A stretch of DNA of 64,000 nt from Planctomycetota bacterium (GCA_016208685.1 JACQXM010000053.1:1-64000), one strand, 5' to 3'; numbered from the stretch's first letter, positions 24,997-35,700 are shown. Notes: a model not told the origin generated them from the letters alone. Program-made: numbers and translations.

Positions 24997-27083
24997 TGTC
25001 CCACGTACCCCAGGGTCCGGAGAATCTCCAGCGTCTGGGCGTCCAGCGGCTCTCCGGGCATGCGAACCGCCGGCACGTAGTCGGGCTGCGCCTGGAACCA
25101 CGCCGCCAGACGGTCGTTAAGCTCCTTGGCGATCTCGGGCTTCTCGGTCAGCAGGTTGAACACCTCCTCGGGATCGGTTTGCACGTCGTACAGGCCGTGC
25201 CGCCCGTCGGAGGACCAGATGAACTTGTAATCGTCGGTGCGGATCATGCGATAGCGGGCGTTGAACTCCTCGGTGAATCCCTTGGCCCCCAGCGCCTCGG
25301 CCACCGTGCGCAGAGACCAGTGCTGCGGCGACCACTCCGCGAGGGCGGCGTCCGCGGGTACAAAGTGCGTCGGCACCAGCGTCCGGCCCGGCAGGCCCTC
25401 TACGGGACAGGGGCGGCCCAGCACGTCGAACACCGTGGGCACCAGGTCCGTTAGCTGACACAACCCCGTCACCCTGCCGCCCGCCGGAAACAGCGGCGGG
25501 TAGCGCACCAGAAGCGGGACTCGAACCAGGGCATCGTTCACCGCGAACAGGTGCCCCCAGCGATTGCCCTCTCCCAGGTTCTCCCCATGATCGGCGGTGA
25601 CGATCAGCAGCGTGTTGTCGAGGTCAACCTGCGCCCGAAGCACGCGCAACAGCACCTCGATCTGCTCATCCTGGTACGCGACCAGACCGTCATACAGCGC
25701 GCGGGCGATGTTGGCGCGGCGCCCCGGCGCCACGGCCCGCGCGTGCCATTCCGTGCCGTCGAAATACCGAGCCCCGAACCGCGACGCCTCGATATAGCCG
25801 CAGTCAGGAGGCAGATGCGCACGGCGATGTCGCAGGGGCGGCTGGTACGGCTGATGCGGCTCCATGACGTTCACAAACAGGAAGAAGGGCTGATCCGCCG
25901 GCTGTCTGCGCCTTAACCACTCCTCGATCTCCACGCCCGCGTCGATGGAACCCTTGTCGATCCATCGCGCCGGCAGCCCCGCCTCCTTGAGCGCGTCGGT
26001 AATGCTCATGTGCCGGTGGCTGGCGTGGTGATTCAGGTGCACCCGATGGTCGAAACCCTGGAGCAGGTTCGCCACCATGACCGTCCCATTGGCCAGCACG
26101 CAGCACGTCTGGTAGCCATCGCCCTTGAGCATCTCCGCGAGGGTCACGAATTCGTCATCGAGCCACAGGTGGTCCTCCGGCGAGCAGCCGTGCGTCTTGG
26201 CGAAGTAGCCGGTAAACATCGAGGCGTGCGACGGAACCGTCCACGGGGCCGGGGCGATGGCGTCCTCGTAGAGCGTGCCCTCCGCCGCCAGCCGATCCAG
26301 TGCAGGCGTCAGACCACCCTTATGCCCATAACAGCCGAGGCGGTCACGGCGGAACGTGTCCAGCACCACCAGCACCACGTTCGGCGGCCCCGTACGCGGC
26401 GCCCTCGCTGCCGCCGGTGCGGTGCTGACGGGGTGATTCCAGGCCCACAGGCTCCCGGCGGCACCGGCGACCAGCACCACGGCTGCCACGGCCAGCACCG
26501 CAGCGCCGCCGCGGCGGCTCATGCGGAAGGCGACACCCAGGACCACAAGCGCAGCGATGCACCACGCCGCGCTTACGATCGCAGCCCCACCGCCGGTCCT
26601 CGTCCAACTCAACGCCCCCGCGGAGACCACAAGCACACTCGCAGCGGCAAGGCAGCGCGCGTAGAGCCGCACGCTGCTCCAGGGAAGACGCGCCCGCACG
26701 ATCCACCCCGCCAGCAGCCACGGCAGGGGGAGCGTCGCCGCCACCAGCGCCCGCCGCAAACAGATGAGCAACACGCCCTGGAGCACCACGCCCGCCAGCA
26801 CGGCAGACCATTGCCGCCGCGTAAGCGCCGGCCATACCAGCCGCGCCAGCGCCCACACCACGATCCCAAACGGCACGGCCAGCATCACGCCCAGTGCCGC
26901 ATACAGGAGCGTTCCTACCAATGCGAAAACCGGCTTCTCCCGCGTGGCGAGAAACGCCACTTCATACGCGCCACACGCCGCACCGCCCAGCAAGCCGATA
27001 AACGCCGCCGCCGGAATCACAAACCGCAACGGTGCGGGGGCACCATCCGCTTCGTTGGTTACCAAGGGTGAACGGTTACTCAT
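24993..27083 (-). CDS. Membrane-anchored alkaline-phosphatase-superfamily protein, sulfatase-like (Thr nucleophile), copy 2
   Basis: A paralogue of the protein at 19816-21969 (696 aa). Six or so hydrophobic helices fill the first 220 residues. The catalytic domain starts PPNVVLVVLDTFRRDRLGCYG (D242). The nucleophile position is Thr282 in PWTVPSHASMFTG, followed by LIVTADHGENLGEGNRWGH. The sulfatase Cys/Ser is absent here too. The start is ATG 27083, which overlaps the end of the upstream methyltransferase gene by 8 bases; the longer open frame to 27221 lies wholly inside that gene. The set methyltransferase, this gene, SGNH protein is tightly coupled. Confidence 0.85.
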   Translation of the reverse strand: MSNRSPLVTNEADGAPAPLRFVIPAAAFIGLLGGAACGAYEVAFLATREKPVFALVGTLLYAALGVMLAVPFGIVVWALARLVWPALTRRQWSAVLAGVVLQGVLLICLRRALVAATLPLPWLLAGWIVRARLPWSSVRLYARCLAAASVLVVSAGALSWTRTGGGAAIVSAAWCIAALVVLGVAFRMSRRGGAAVLAVAAVVLVAGAAGSLWAWNHPVSTAPAAARAPRTGPPNVVLVVLDTFRRDRLGCYGHKGGLTPALDRLAAEGTLYEDAIAPAPWTVPSHASMFTGYFAKTHGCSPEDHLWLDDEFVTLAEMLKGDGYQTCCVLANGTVMVANLLQGFDHRVHLNHHASHRHMSITDALKEAGLPARWIDKGSIDAGVEIEEWLRRRQPADQPFFLFVNVMEPHQPYQPPLRHRRAHLPPDCGYIEASRFGARYFDGTEWHARAVAPGRRANIARALYDGLVAYQDEQIEVLLRVLRAQVDLDNTLLIVTADHGENLGEGNRWGHLFAVNDALVRVPLLVRYPPLFPAGGRVTGLCQLTDLVPTVFDVLGRPCPVEGLPGRTLVPTHFVPADAALAEWSPQHWSLRTVAEALGAKGFTEEFNARYRMIRTDDYKFIWSSDGRHGLYDVQTDPEEVFNLLTEKPEIAKELNDRLAAWFQAQPDYVPAVRMPGEPLDAQTLEILRTLGYVGQ

Positions 27084-27852
27084 GTTCAAGGTTCGACTCC
27101 CCGCGACCCGCCGGCGCCAGCGCGACATTCTCCGCATAGAGGCCGCCCGCGGGCCCCGCCGCCCCGGCCGCCTGCCGCTCAAACAGGTACAGCACGTGCG
27201 GGTACGGAAGCCAGTCGGCAATGGGGTAGGCTTCCAGGCGGAAGGAAACGTCCACGGCCTCGCGGAACTGCCGCTCGTCCCAGTACCACATCTCGAATCC
27301 CCGGGTCATCAGCACGTCGAGGGCCCAGGTGAAGAAGAGCTTCCAGGATGGCCGGCGCGCCACGTCCTTGATGATCAAGCAGCCTTCCGCGGCCAGGTGT
27401 TCGTGCGCCTCGCGGAGCACATGCTGCTTGCCGCCCTGCGGCAGATGGTGCATCAGATCGAGCATCACCACCGCGTCATACTCCTGCGACAGGTCCAGGG
27501 TTTGCGCGTCGCGGCATTCGAAGCGGATGTTGTGCAGGCCCAGGCGTTCCGCGGCGCGGTTGGCGGCGGCGATGCGCTGCGCGTCGAGGTCGATGCCGTG
27601 GTACGCCAGCCGCGGATAGCGGGCCGCGAAATAGCAGCCGAACAGGCCGAACCCGCAGCCCACATCCAGGATGCGCGTCTTGCCCCGCATGCACAGCCCC
27701 AGCATGTGCAAGATGTTAATGTTGATGATTAAGAAGCGAGCGACGCAATATCCCCGCACCATCCGTGAATCGTAGGCGCGGATGATGCGCCGCAGCAGCC
27801 GCCGATGCGCCGCGGTGTCGAAGATGGCCGCCGGTCCGCTGGAGTCGCGCAC
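27076..27852 (-). CDS. SAM-dependent methyltransferase, class I
   Basis: A 258-aa protein with motif I ILDVGCGFGLFGCYFA, the acidic GIDLDAQRIAAANRAAERLG segment, FECRDAQTLDL, and the post-I motif VVMLDLMHHLPQGGKQHVL. EGCLIIKDVARRPSWK and a C-terminal FRLEAYPIADWLPYPHVLYLFER strand follow. The fold is clear and the substrate is unknown; methylation of a sugar or of a lipid-linked intermediate fits the setting. The start is GTG 27852, 7 bases from the upstream GT-C gene; an internal ATG (MVRGYC) is an alternative. Part of one tight leftward operon. Confidence 0.83.
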   Translation of the reverse strand: MRDSSGPAAIFDTAAHRRLLRRIIRAYDSRMVRGYCVARFLIININILHMLGLCMRGKTRILDVGCGFGLFGCYFAARYPRLAYHGIDLDAQRIAAANRAAERLGLHNIRFECRDAQTLDLSQEYDAVVMLDLMHHLPQGGKQHVLREAHEHLAAEGCLIIKDVARRPSWKLFFTWALDVLMTRGFEMWYWDERQFREAVDVSFRLEAYPIADWLPYPHVLYLFERQAAGAAGPAGGLYAENVALAPAGRGESNLEHE

Positions 27853-27859
27853 TCGTCCC

Positions 27860-29620
27860 CTACCTCCCGCGCCAGGAAAACACCGCCACCGAGCCGTGCT
27901 GATACACCGGATCGCCCATCGCCGCCGTCAGGCGGCGCATCAGCAGCGGGGCTCGCGCCTCGTACGTCACCACGTAGATCGGCCGCTCCATCGCTCCCAG
28001 ATACACCCGGTTCTCCGGTTTCAGCCAGTACCCGCCCACCAGGCGCTTGGCAATGTCGCGGCGACGGGAGACATCCGGATAGGGATCCGTCATGTAGCCC
28101 TCGCAGCCCACCAGTAGCACCCGTCCGGTCATGGCGGGAAGCTCCGGAACGTTGCCCTGCACCGCGACGGACTCTCGCGGGTCGGTGACGATGACGGCGT
28201 CGGCCGGCGTCTGCATGGCGATCCACTGGTACAGTCGCGACAAATCGGAGTTCAGTGGCATACGCAGCAGCCGCGTGCCGTCGAACGCCAGGTCGATCGG
28301 CGCCCGCCCCGTATAGGCGTGTGCCGCCAGCACTGTGGCGGGCACGAAGAGCCCCACCACCCAGGCCGTTCGCCACGCGCGCGGCGGCCCGGCGGGACCC
28401 TGTCGTAGCGGCAGCAGGAACCCGGCGGCCGGCGCCGCCAGGAACACCATCGCGATGTGGAAGAAGTTGCATGAGTTCTCCACCGGAAGCTCGATGGCCA
28501 TCGCCCCGGCCAGCAGCCCCGCGGCAGCATACAGGACGCACTTGAGAAAACGTCGATCATCGCCAGTGGTTCGGCGCAGCCCTGCCAGCGCCATCAGCAC
28601 GAGCGGCCCACCGGATACGCACACCGCCTCGGCCAGCTTCAGCCCGCGTGCTTCCAGCAACACGAAACGTGTCCCGCCCTGCGAAAGGGAAAACAGTTGT
28701 TTGTACGTGGGCAACGCCAGGAGCACTCCAACCGCGAGCGCTAGCACCGGCTTCCATGCGAACCGTGGTTGCACCCGCTCGGGATCGCCGAGTCGCGTCA
28801 GTGCTTGCAGCCGGCCGGCCAGCCACTCCAGCATCAGCCCACCGATCAGTGCCCCGCCGGCGGCCAGCCCGATCAGCGGATTCATCGCCGCTGCCAGGGT
28901 CGTACAAAGGCAAAGCAACAAGGCATGACGGGTCCGTCCGGTGCGCACGCCGAGGTAGGCGCAGGCGACTATGCCCAGGCACAGCGCCAGCCCCACGGGC
29001 CGCGAAGTGATGTTCAGAAAGTAGGGCAAATTCGGGCCGTACAGCCGGGCCCCGACCGTGCTGCGGTAGATGTACGACCCGAACGTCGCCGCCGGGTCCT
29101 GACGAAACACCGCCGGACCATACGCCGCGCCCTGAGCCATCCACACCAGCGGCCCCAGCGGGTTGCCGCCCACCAGCGTCAGCAGGACCATAAACCCGCC
29201 CGTAAGGGTGCTCCCGTACAGCCGCATCCCCAGCGCCACGCCCGCGATCCCCAACACTACGCAGCCGCCTGCAATCAGCCATTCCAGCGCGTGCAGCGGA
29301 TCGGCGCCGGTGAGGCGCACCATCACGGCCCCGATGTACTGGAAGAACCAGTAATAGCAGACCGGCCGTCCGGCGAAGAAGGGGTTCTCCGGCGGCAGAC
29401 CGCCGCGCTCGCAGCGCTGCACGATCGCCGCATGCAACAGCCCGTGCGTGGAACACAGGGTTCGCGGGTTGGCGGCATGGATGCCGAGGATCAACGCTGC
29501 CGCCGCCGCACTCAACAGAAGAGCTACTGCCGCTGCCCTCATTCGGGGCGCGCCGGAACCCGCCGCTCCGGCAGCCGCTACCGGCGAGTGTCGCGTTTGC
29601 GTCAGTACGGCACCTTCCAC
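27860..29620 (-). CDS. Multipass membrane protein, GT-C-like
   Basis: A 586-aa protein with about eleven hydrophobic helices. The first external loop contains CSTHGLLHAAIVQRCERGG, then LPPENPFFAGRPVCYYWFFQYIG. This 'HG..HA......G..PP.NP.FAG....YYWFF' pattern belongs to GT-C-like membrane enzymes related to DUF2298-type proteins. The soluble C-terminus includes MQTPADAVIVTDPRESVAVQ and DIAKRLVGGYWLKPENRVYL. The role is inferred: transfer of a sugar from a polyprenyl carrier. GTG 29620 is used; ATG 29542, directly before the first helix, is a fair alternative. Spacing to neighbours is 7 and 34 bases. Confidence 0.75.
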   Translation of the reverse strand: MEGAVLTQTRHSPVAAAGAAGSGAPRMRAAAVALLLSAAAAALILGIHAANPRTLCSTHGLLHAAIVQRCERGGLPPENPFFAGRPVCYYWFFQYIGAVMVRLTGADPLHALEWLIAGGCVVLGIAGVALGMRLYGSTLTGGFMVLLTLVGGNPLGPLVWMAQGAAYGPAVFRQDPAATFGSYIYRSTVGARLYGPNLPYFLNITSRPVGLALCLGIVACAYLGVRTGRTRHALLLCLCTTLAAAMNPLIGLAAGGALIGGLMLEWLAGRLQALTRLGDPERVQPRFAWKPVLALAVGVLLALPTYKQLFSLSQGGTRFVLLEARGLKLAEAVCVSGGPLVLMALAGLRRTTGDDRRFLKCVLYAAAGLLAGAMAIELPVENSCNFFHIAMVFLAAPAAGFLLPLRQGPAGPPRAWRTAWVVGLFVPATVLAAHAYTGRAPIDLAFDGTRLLRMPLNSDLSRLYQWIAMQTPADAVIVTDPRESVAVQGNVPELPAMTGRVLLVGCEGYMTDPYPDVSRRRDIAKRLVGGYWLKPENRVYLGAMERPIYVVTYEARAPLLMRRLTAAMGDPVYQHGSVAVFSWRGR

Positions 29621-29654
29621 GATCCGTCGATCCTATGAACGCGCGTGCGCTGTG

Positions 29655-31211
29655 CTACCTGCCGGGAGTGTTCGCCGTGCCCTGCCCGGAACCACGAAGG
29701 ATCCACAGGAGTGCCACGGCGCCGCCCAGCAACACCAGCACCGGCGCCGCCGACACTCCGGAGCCGGCAATCGCGGGAAACTGCCCCCCCAACCGCTCCA
29801 GTGTGGTCAGCCAGGGCAGCCGGAAACCGCCGAACGTGACGTTCCACACCGGTTCAAGCACGCCCAGCGGTCCCTCCACGTCGCGGTACATCGCCAGGCA
29901 CCAGGACCAGTAAGTTGCCGCCAGGGCGAAAAGTCCCACGGCCACCCGCGGCCAGGCGAGCAGCGGCCCGCAGGCGATCAGAAACAAAAACGGAACCACG
30001 GGCACGACATGTCGCACCCCCGTGTTGAACTGCATGCGACCGTACTGATTCGCGGCACAAAAGAGCACGAACGCCACGGCAAACAGCCCGCAAAACGCCG
30101 CCTCGCGCCCGCCCACCAGCCGCATCCCCTTCCGCCACGCCGCGGGCCACAAGGCAAGCAGCAGCAGCGGCGCCGAGGTGAACAGGCCGAACCGCGTTCC
30201 GAAAAGCGTATCCCAGAGCAGGTCCATCTGTGGCCGGCTCATGCCTACGTACCCCAGATGGGTGTACGTTGCCGCAGGCATGTAGTGCTGCGCGGGATAC
30301 AGCGGGTGCCCGAAGCTCGACCATTGGTAAGCTGCGAGCACTGCCCCCGCGACGGCCATACCCAAGAGCAGCAGCGGCAGGTCGCTCGCGGCCCGCACCG
30401 AGCGCGGCAGGCCACGCCGCCGGACGATGGCGTAGAGGAACAGCGCACCCGCCACGACCACCCCGCTGTAGTCGCATGCCACCGACCAGCCGGCGAGCAA
30501 ACCAGCGAGCAGATACCACGGGCGACGCGGCGCGCCGGGCCGATCCCACGGCCGCCACAGCAGAACGAAGGCGAAGAACGCCGCGTGCGCCACCAGCAGG
30601 TTCTGATTGAGCTGTGCCGTGCGATACAGCACCGGCGTGGCGAAGGCGTAGAGCAGGGCGAGCAACGCCGCCGGCCGCCACGAAAGCGTGCGCCGCGCCA
30701 GGACGCTGAACATCACGGTTGCGGAGAGCGCGGACAGCGGCGCCATGAGCAGCGCCTGCACCACGGCCGCCGCCAACCCGAACTTGATGTCCAATCCGCG
30801 CTCATAGGCCTTGCGGTAAAACTCCCGCGCCATCGGCCAGGGCGAGTCGTACGGCGGCGGTTCGCTCGCGCCCGAGGCGGCGCGCTGCGCCCGCACGCGG
30901 GCGACAACACGATCGATCGCCGGACGCGCCAGAACGTACGGTACCGCCGCCAGGATCGACGCTCCCGGGTTGTTGTTGATGAACGCCGATCCGTCGGGGC
31001 GCTCGAAGATGTCCGGGTGCAGCCCGGCGTACTCCCGCACGTCGAAGCTCAGATGGTCGCCCAGCGAAAGTGCCGGATAAAGCTCGCGCACGGTGTTGGT
31101 GGCGAAGTGGGCGACGAACACCAGCCAGCACGTGAGAAACACCCGAACGGCGGCCCCGCGCCCGGCTGCGGCATCCGGACTGTCGGCAATGCTCGTCGTC
31201 GGAGGGAGCAT
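29655..31211 (-). CDS. Multipass membrane protein, GT-C-like
   Basis: A 518-aa protein with roughly ten to twelve hydrophobic helices. After helix 1 comes HFATNTVRELYPALSLGDHLSF, then DVREYAGLHPDIF and AFINNNPGASILAAVPYVL. This is the long first loop typical of uncharacterised GT-C-like proteins ('NNPGASxLAAxPY'). The middle has YRTAQLNQNLLVAHAAFFA and SYPLYPAQH-like loops (HPLYPAQHYMP), and there is no soluble C-terminal domain. The sugar and acceptor are unknown. AGGTG lies 5 bases before ATG 31211. It is part of the operon that runs from the flippase to the SGNH gene. Confidence 0.72.
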   Translation of the reverse strand: MLPPTTSIADSPDAAAGRGAAVRVFLTCWLVFVAHFATNTVRELYPALSLGDHLSFDVREYAGLHPDIFERPDGSAFINNNPGASILAAVPYVLARPAIDRVVARVRAQRAASGASEPPPYDSPWPMAREFYRKAYERGLDIKFGLAAAVVQALLMAPLSALSATVMFSVLARRTLSWRPAALLALLYAFATPVLYRTAQLNQNLLVAHAAFFAFVLLWRPWDRPGAPRRPWYLLAGLLAGWSVACDYSGVVVAGALFLYAIVRRRGLPRSVRAASDLPLLLLGMAVAGAVLAAYQWSSFGHPLYPAQHYMPAATYTHLGYVGMSRPQMDLLWDTLFGTRFGLFTSAPLLLLALWPAAWRKGMRLVGGREAAFCGLFAVAFVLFCAANQYGRMQFNTGVRHVVPVVPFLFLIACGPLLAWPRVAVGLFALAATYWSWCLAMYRDVEGPLGVLEPVWNVTFGGFRLPWLTTLERLGGQFPAIAGSGVSAAPVLVLLGGAVALLWILRGSGQGTANTPGR

Positions 31212-31252
31212 GAATCACCTGGCTGAATCAACGAGCGCGATTTGGCGCCGCC

Positions 31253-31283
31253 CAGGCAGCGCCGCGACCGTCAGGGGGCGGAC
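31253..31283. repeat. Dispersed CGCGACCGT element
   Basis: CAGGCAGCGCCGCGACCGT followed by CAGGGGGCGGAC lies in the 143-base spacer between the flippase and the GT-C gene. It is one of four clear copies in the window (see 23615, 41536, 46517). No hairpin with a U-tract accompanies it. Confidence 0.65.
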
Positions 31284-31354
31284 GTCAGGCCGCGGGGTCG
31301 CGACAAATCGCACCTGCTGATCCGGCAATCGGAATCCCCAGTGCCGGGAAACTG

Positions 31355-32770
31355 TCACCGGACCTCGGCGACGCGACGCGGAAGAAACGTCCGAACGGCC
31401 AGCGCCCGCAACCCGGGTTCCGTGGACAGGGCAGCCAACCCCAGAACCGCCGCCGCGACACACACCTGACAGGCCGTCCCGGCGGACGCCGAAACCGCCG
31501 CGAGCGCCAGCGCCCCGCCTGTGGCGCAGACCGGCCGAACCAGACAGCGCCAGTGCCCCGTGAGATCCAGGAGTCTCCGCGAGTAAGCCCAGGAAACGAG
31601 CCAGATAACCGCTTCCGCCGTCACCAGCGCCGCGGCGGCTCCCGTGGGCCCCTTCAGCGCCGCTGCCCAGGGAACCAGAACCACGGCCGCCACGGCGCCG
31701 ACCAGCGACACCACCATCTCCGCCGTCTGCCGCCCCGCGGCGATCAAGCCATAGCGGAAGTGTCCGCTCAGCGCCGCCAGCACGCACACGCCCCCCAGCC
31801 ATTGCAGGACGACGCCCGAGGGCGCGAAGGCCTCGCCGTAGACAACGCCCGCCACCGCCGGCGCCAGCAGCAACCACAATGCGCCGCCGGCAAGTGCCAG
31901 CCACGCGACACCACGAGTCGACTCCCGCACCAGGGCATGGAAGGCAGGGGCATCGCCGTGCCAGGCACGCGCCAGGGCGGGGAGGATGTTGAAATAGTAG
32001 AGCCAGACGAACGTGTGCATGGCCAGCAGGATGCGCATCGCCGCCGCGAAGTAGCCCGTCTGCTCCGGGACCGCCACCAGACCGACGAGCAGCGTGGCGC
32101 CGAACATCTTTGTGGACCAGAAGATCTGGCTCAGCCCGATGGTCAGCCCCTCGCGCACCATGCTGCGATCAATCCGCGCCGTCAGCCGCAGGCACACGTT
32201 AAGTTGTCGCCGCCCCAGTCGGATGCCCAGCGCCGCCGCCGCCGCCACGCCCGCGATCTCCGCCGCGGCAACCACCCACAGCGGGGAGTCCGCGCGGAAC
32301 CCGGCGAACACCACGGCCGCGAAGGCGCCCTGCCGCACGAGCTGCAACGCCCCCACCGCGTGCATTCGTTCGTGCCCCTGGAAGATCCACTGCCAGAGAA
32401 AGGGCAGCCCCAGCAGGCTGACGCCGTAGAGCAGGAGCAACTGCGTCTGCACCGCGCCGCGACCAAGAGCCAGCGCGAAGAGCGCCAAGGCGGCGTACGC
32501 CGGTAACGCCAACAGCAGGCGCAGGGACACGATCTGGCATGCGAGACTCGTGGCGGCGGCGGGCCGGCGGGCGATCTCCCGCGCGCCGTAGGCGGAGAAC
32601 CCCTGCTCCACGACCAGCGAGGCGCAGAGCAGAACGGCCGCGGCGAACTCCAGCAGGCCCATCCCCCCCGGCCCCGCAACCCGGGCAATGTACGCATAGG
32701 CCGCGAAGGTCAGCAGCTTGCTCAGCGCCTCGGCGCCGGCAAGCGACAGGAAGTTCTTGACTCGTTTCAA
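31355..32770 (-). CDS. Oligosaccharide flippase, Wzx/MATE-like (MOP superfamily)
   Basis: A 471-aa protein with about twelve to fourteen hydrophobic helices. The N-terminus KNFLSLAGAEALSKLLTFAA, then YAYIARVAGPGGMGLLEFA, is the classic start of polysaccharide-biosynthesis flippases. GLPFLWQWIFQGHERMHAVG and the GLSQIFWSTKMFGATLLVGL segment add support. It would carry lipid-linked oligosaccharides from the inner to the outer leaflet, supplying the GT-C and phosphotransferase-like enzymes encoded next to it. The start is TTG 32770; no ATG fits before residue 37. It begins 16 bases after the stop of the large secreted-protein gene. Confidence 0.87.
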   Translation of the reverse strand: MKRVKNFLSLAGAEALSKLLTFAAYAYIARVAGPGGMGLLEFAAAVLLCASLVVEQGFSAYGAREIARRPAAATSLACQIVSLRLLLALPAYAALALFALALGRGAVQTQLLLLYGVSLLGLPFLWQWIFQGHERMHAVGALQLVRQGAFAAVVFAGFRADSPLWVVAAAEIAGVAAAAALGIRLGRRQLNVCLRLTARIDRSMVREGLTIGLSQIFWSTKMFGATLLVGLVAVPEQTGYFAAAMRILLAMHTFVWLYYFNILPALARAWHGDAPAFHALVRESTRGVAWLALAGGALWLLLAPAVAGVVYGEAFAPSGVVLQWLGGVCVLAALSGHFRYGLIAAGRQTAEMVVSLVGAVAAVVLVPWAAALKGPTGAAAALVTAEAVIWLVSWAYSRRLLDLTGHWRCLVRPVCATGGALALAAVSASAGTACQVCVAAAVLGLAALSTEPGLRALAVRTFLPRRVAEVR

Positions 32771-32786
32771 CCGTTCGCCCGACGAA

Positions 32787-35700
32787 CTACTCCACCCATT
32801 CCAGGCCCCCGATGTCGGCGGCGGGGTCGATGCCCAGCGCGCTTAGGTCCAGCAGCATGGTGTAGCTGCCGGAGGTGGTGGCACCCAGCGTGGTCGGGGA
32901 GAACTCCAGCACGTCCTCATTCGAGCCGCTGAGCCCGGGGATGTTCAGAATGGCGTTCTCCGTGGAGAGCAGAAGGGTGCCCGCAGCAGTCAATGCGACC
33001 GCGTCGACGTCCTCGCCGGTGTAGCCCAGGCTCACGTCGCTGCCGTCGAAGTACATCTGGAACGTGCCTGCGGTCACTGCCCCCAGGCTGGTGTGATTGA
33101 AGACGAAGAGATCTTCATCCGCGCCGCTTGCCGCGCCGGCCAGGACATTGCCCCAGGTCGAGATCACCAGGCGTCCGTCGGCGGTAAGGTCGATGGCGAC
33201 CACGTCCTCGTCGTCGGTGGTCAGCGCCACGTCACTGCCGTCGAAGTAGAAGTCGAAGCTGCCGGTGGTGTCGGCGCCCGGGGAGGTAGGCATGAAGCGC
33301 ACAATGTCCGAGTCATCCACGGTCAAACCGCTCGGTCCGCCGACCAGGCCGGGGATGTCGCCGGCGAGCGAAAAGCTCAGCAGCAGCGCGCCGTCCGGCG
33401 CCAGTGCCAGGCCGTCGATGGTGAACGCCGCAAGGCCGACGTCGCTGCCGTCGAAGACCAGCGACCAGGTGCCGGTGCTGATTTCATAAGCCACCACGTC
33501 CTCGTTCTCCACCACACCCACACCGGGCACGGACACGGGGTTCTTAAACGACATCCACACCTTCGGCCCGCCGCCGCACAGGTCGCGCGATTCGTCGCAG
33601 GGGCCGGCGCACGTAGCACTTCCCGCAACGCACCCCGCCGCCGCGTCGCAGGTCTCCACTCCGTTGCAGAACAGGCCGTCATCGCACGCGACATGATCCG
33701 GCGTGGAAACGCAGCCCATCGCCGCATCGCACGAGTCCACGGTGCACGCGATGCCGTCATCGCAGTTCGGCGGGATTTCGCAACCGCAGGCGTCCGGGGC
33801 GACCTTCGTGGGATCGGACGGACACCCGTCCACGCAGTCGGGCGTGCCGTCGCCGTCGGAATCGGTGTCCGCAACGCCGCACCCGCACGCGCCGGCCTGG
33901 GTCTTGTTCGCGTCCGTCGGGCAGCCATCCTGACAGTCCGGCGTGCCATCGCCATCACCGTCATCGTCCGAGAGCCCACAGCCACAGGCTCCGCCGCTGG
34001 TCTTGGCCGGGTCGGCCGGGCAACCATCGAGGCAGTCGGCCGCGCCGTCGCCATCGCCATCGCTGTCGGTTGAGCCGCAGCCGCAGACGCCTGGAGTGGA
34101 CTTCGCGGCGTCGGTTGGACAAGCGTCGGAGCAGTCCGGCACGCCGTCGCCATCGGAGTCAACATCGGCGATCCCGCAGCCGCACAGTCCGGGCTCGAGT
34201 TTACCTGCGTCCGCCGGGCAGGCATCAACGCAGTCGGCCACGCCGTCGCCGTCGGAGTCATCATCCGCGATCCCGCAGCCGCACGCCCCGGGCATGATTT
34301 TCTGGACATCCGACGGGCAGCCGTCAACGCAATCCGCCGCCCCGTCGCCATCGCCGTCGGTTTCAGCTACCCCGCAACTGCACTGTCCCGCCGCGGTTTT
34401 CATCGCGTCGTTAGGGCAGCCGTCGACACAATCGGCCGTGCCGTCCGCGTCGGTATCATCGTCAACAACGCCGCAGCCGCACTGCCCCGGCGTGACCTTC
34501 TCCGGGTCGCCCGGGCAAAGGTCGCTGCAATCGAACACCCCGTCGCCGTCGGAGTCCGCGTCCGCTGTGCCGCAGCCGCACGCCCCCGGCGATGTTTTGC
34601 CCGGGTCGAACGGACAACCGTCGTCGCAATCCGTCGCGCCGTCGCCGTCCGTGTCCGCGCCCGAGCTTCCGGCGCAAGGATCCACGCAATCGGGAACGGA
34701 ATCTCCGTCGGAATCGGTCTCCGGCACGCCACATCCGCACACACCCGGCGCGGTTTTCTCAGGATCGCTCGGGCAACCGTCGAGGCAGTCGGCCACCGCG
34801 TCGCCATCGCCGTCCCCATCGGCCACGCCGCAGCCGCATGTCCCGGGAGCGGTCTTCTCCGCGTCCGTCGGACACCCGTCGACGCAGTCGGCGACACCGT
34901 CGCCGTCGCCATCGACGTCCGCAACCCCGCACCCGCATTGCCCGGCCGCGATCTTCGTTGCATCCAGCGGGCAACCGTCATGGCAATCCGGTGTCGCATC
35001 GGCGTCACTGTCGGTGTCCGCCACGCCGCACACACAGGCCCCCGGCTCCGTCTTGGCGGGATCATCCGCGCACGCGTCCGTGCAATCCGCGGCGCCGTCG
35101 CCGTCGCCATCCGCGTCCGCGATGCCGCAGCCGCACGCACCGGGCGAGGTCTTAGCGGCATCCACCGGGCAGCCGTCGTTGCAGTCCGCCGTCGCGTCGC
35201 CGTCGCTATCAACGTCGACCACGCCGCAGCCGCACGCACCGGGAGCGGTCTTATTCGCGTCCGCAGGACAACCGTCCAGGCAGTCCGGCGTTGCATCGGC
35301 GTCGCCGTCCGTGTCCGCGGCGCCGCAGCCGCACAGGCCGGGCTGCGACTTGGCGGAATCCGCCGGGCAGCCGTCGCACGCATCCGGCACGCCGTCCTCG
35401 TCACTGTCGGCGTCGCAATCGTCGGGTACGCCGTTGGCATCGCAATCCGGCGCGCCCGCGGAAATCTCCTGCCCATCGCCCACACCGTTGCCGTTGCAAT
35501 CCGGTTCCACCGTGACCGTGACGGTGTCGAACACCGGCACGGGATCGGCCAGCGCCGCAAAGCGCACCACGTACGTCCCCGGCGATGAGAAGGTGGCCAT
35601 GGTGCTCGTCTCGCCCAGCTCGCTGAACACCACGCTTCCTGGGCCGCTTTCCAGGCTCCAGAGAAGTTCCTCGGGAACGGCGTTGACGATGAGCGAATGC

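Noticed and set aside
33768..35369. Regularly spaced repeats that could suggest a CRISPR array
   Set aside because: The repeat unit is 99 bp, has no separate spacers, is open in one frame throughout and encodes a known calcium-binding pattern. No cas genes are present.
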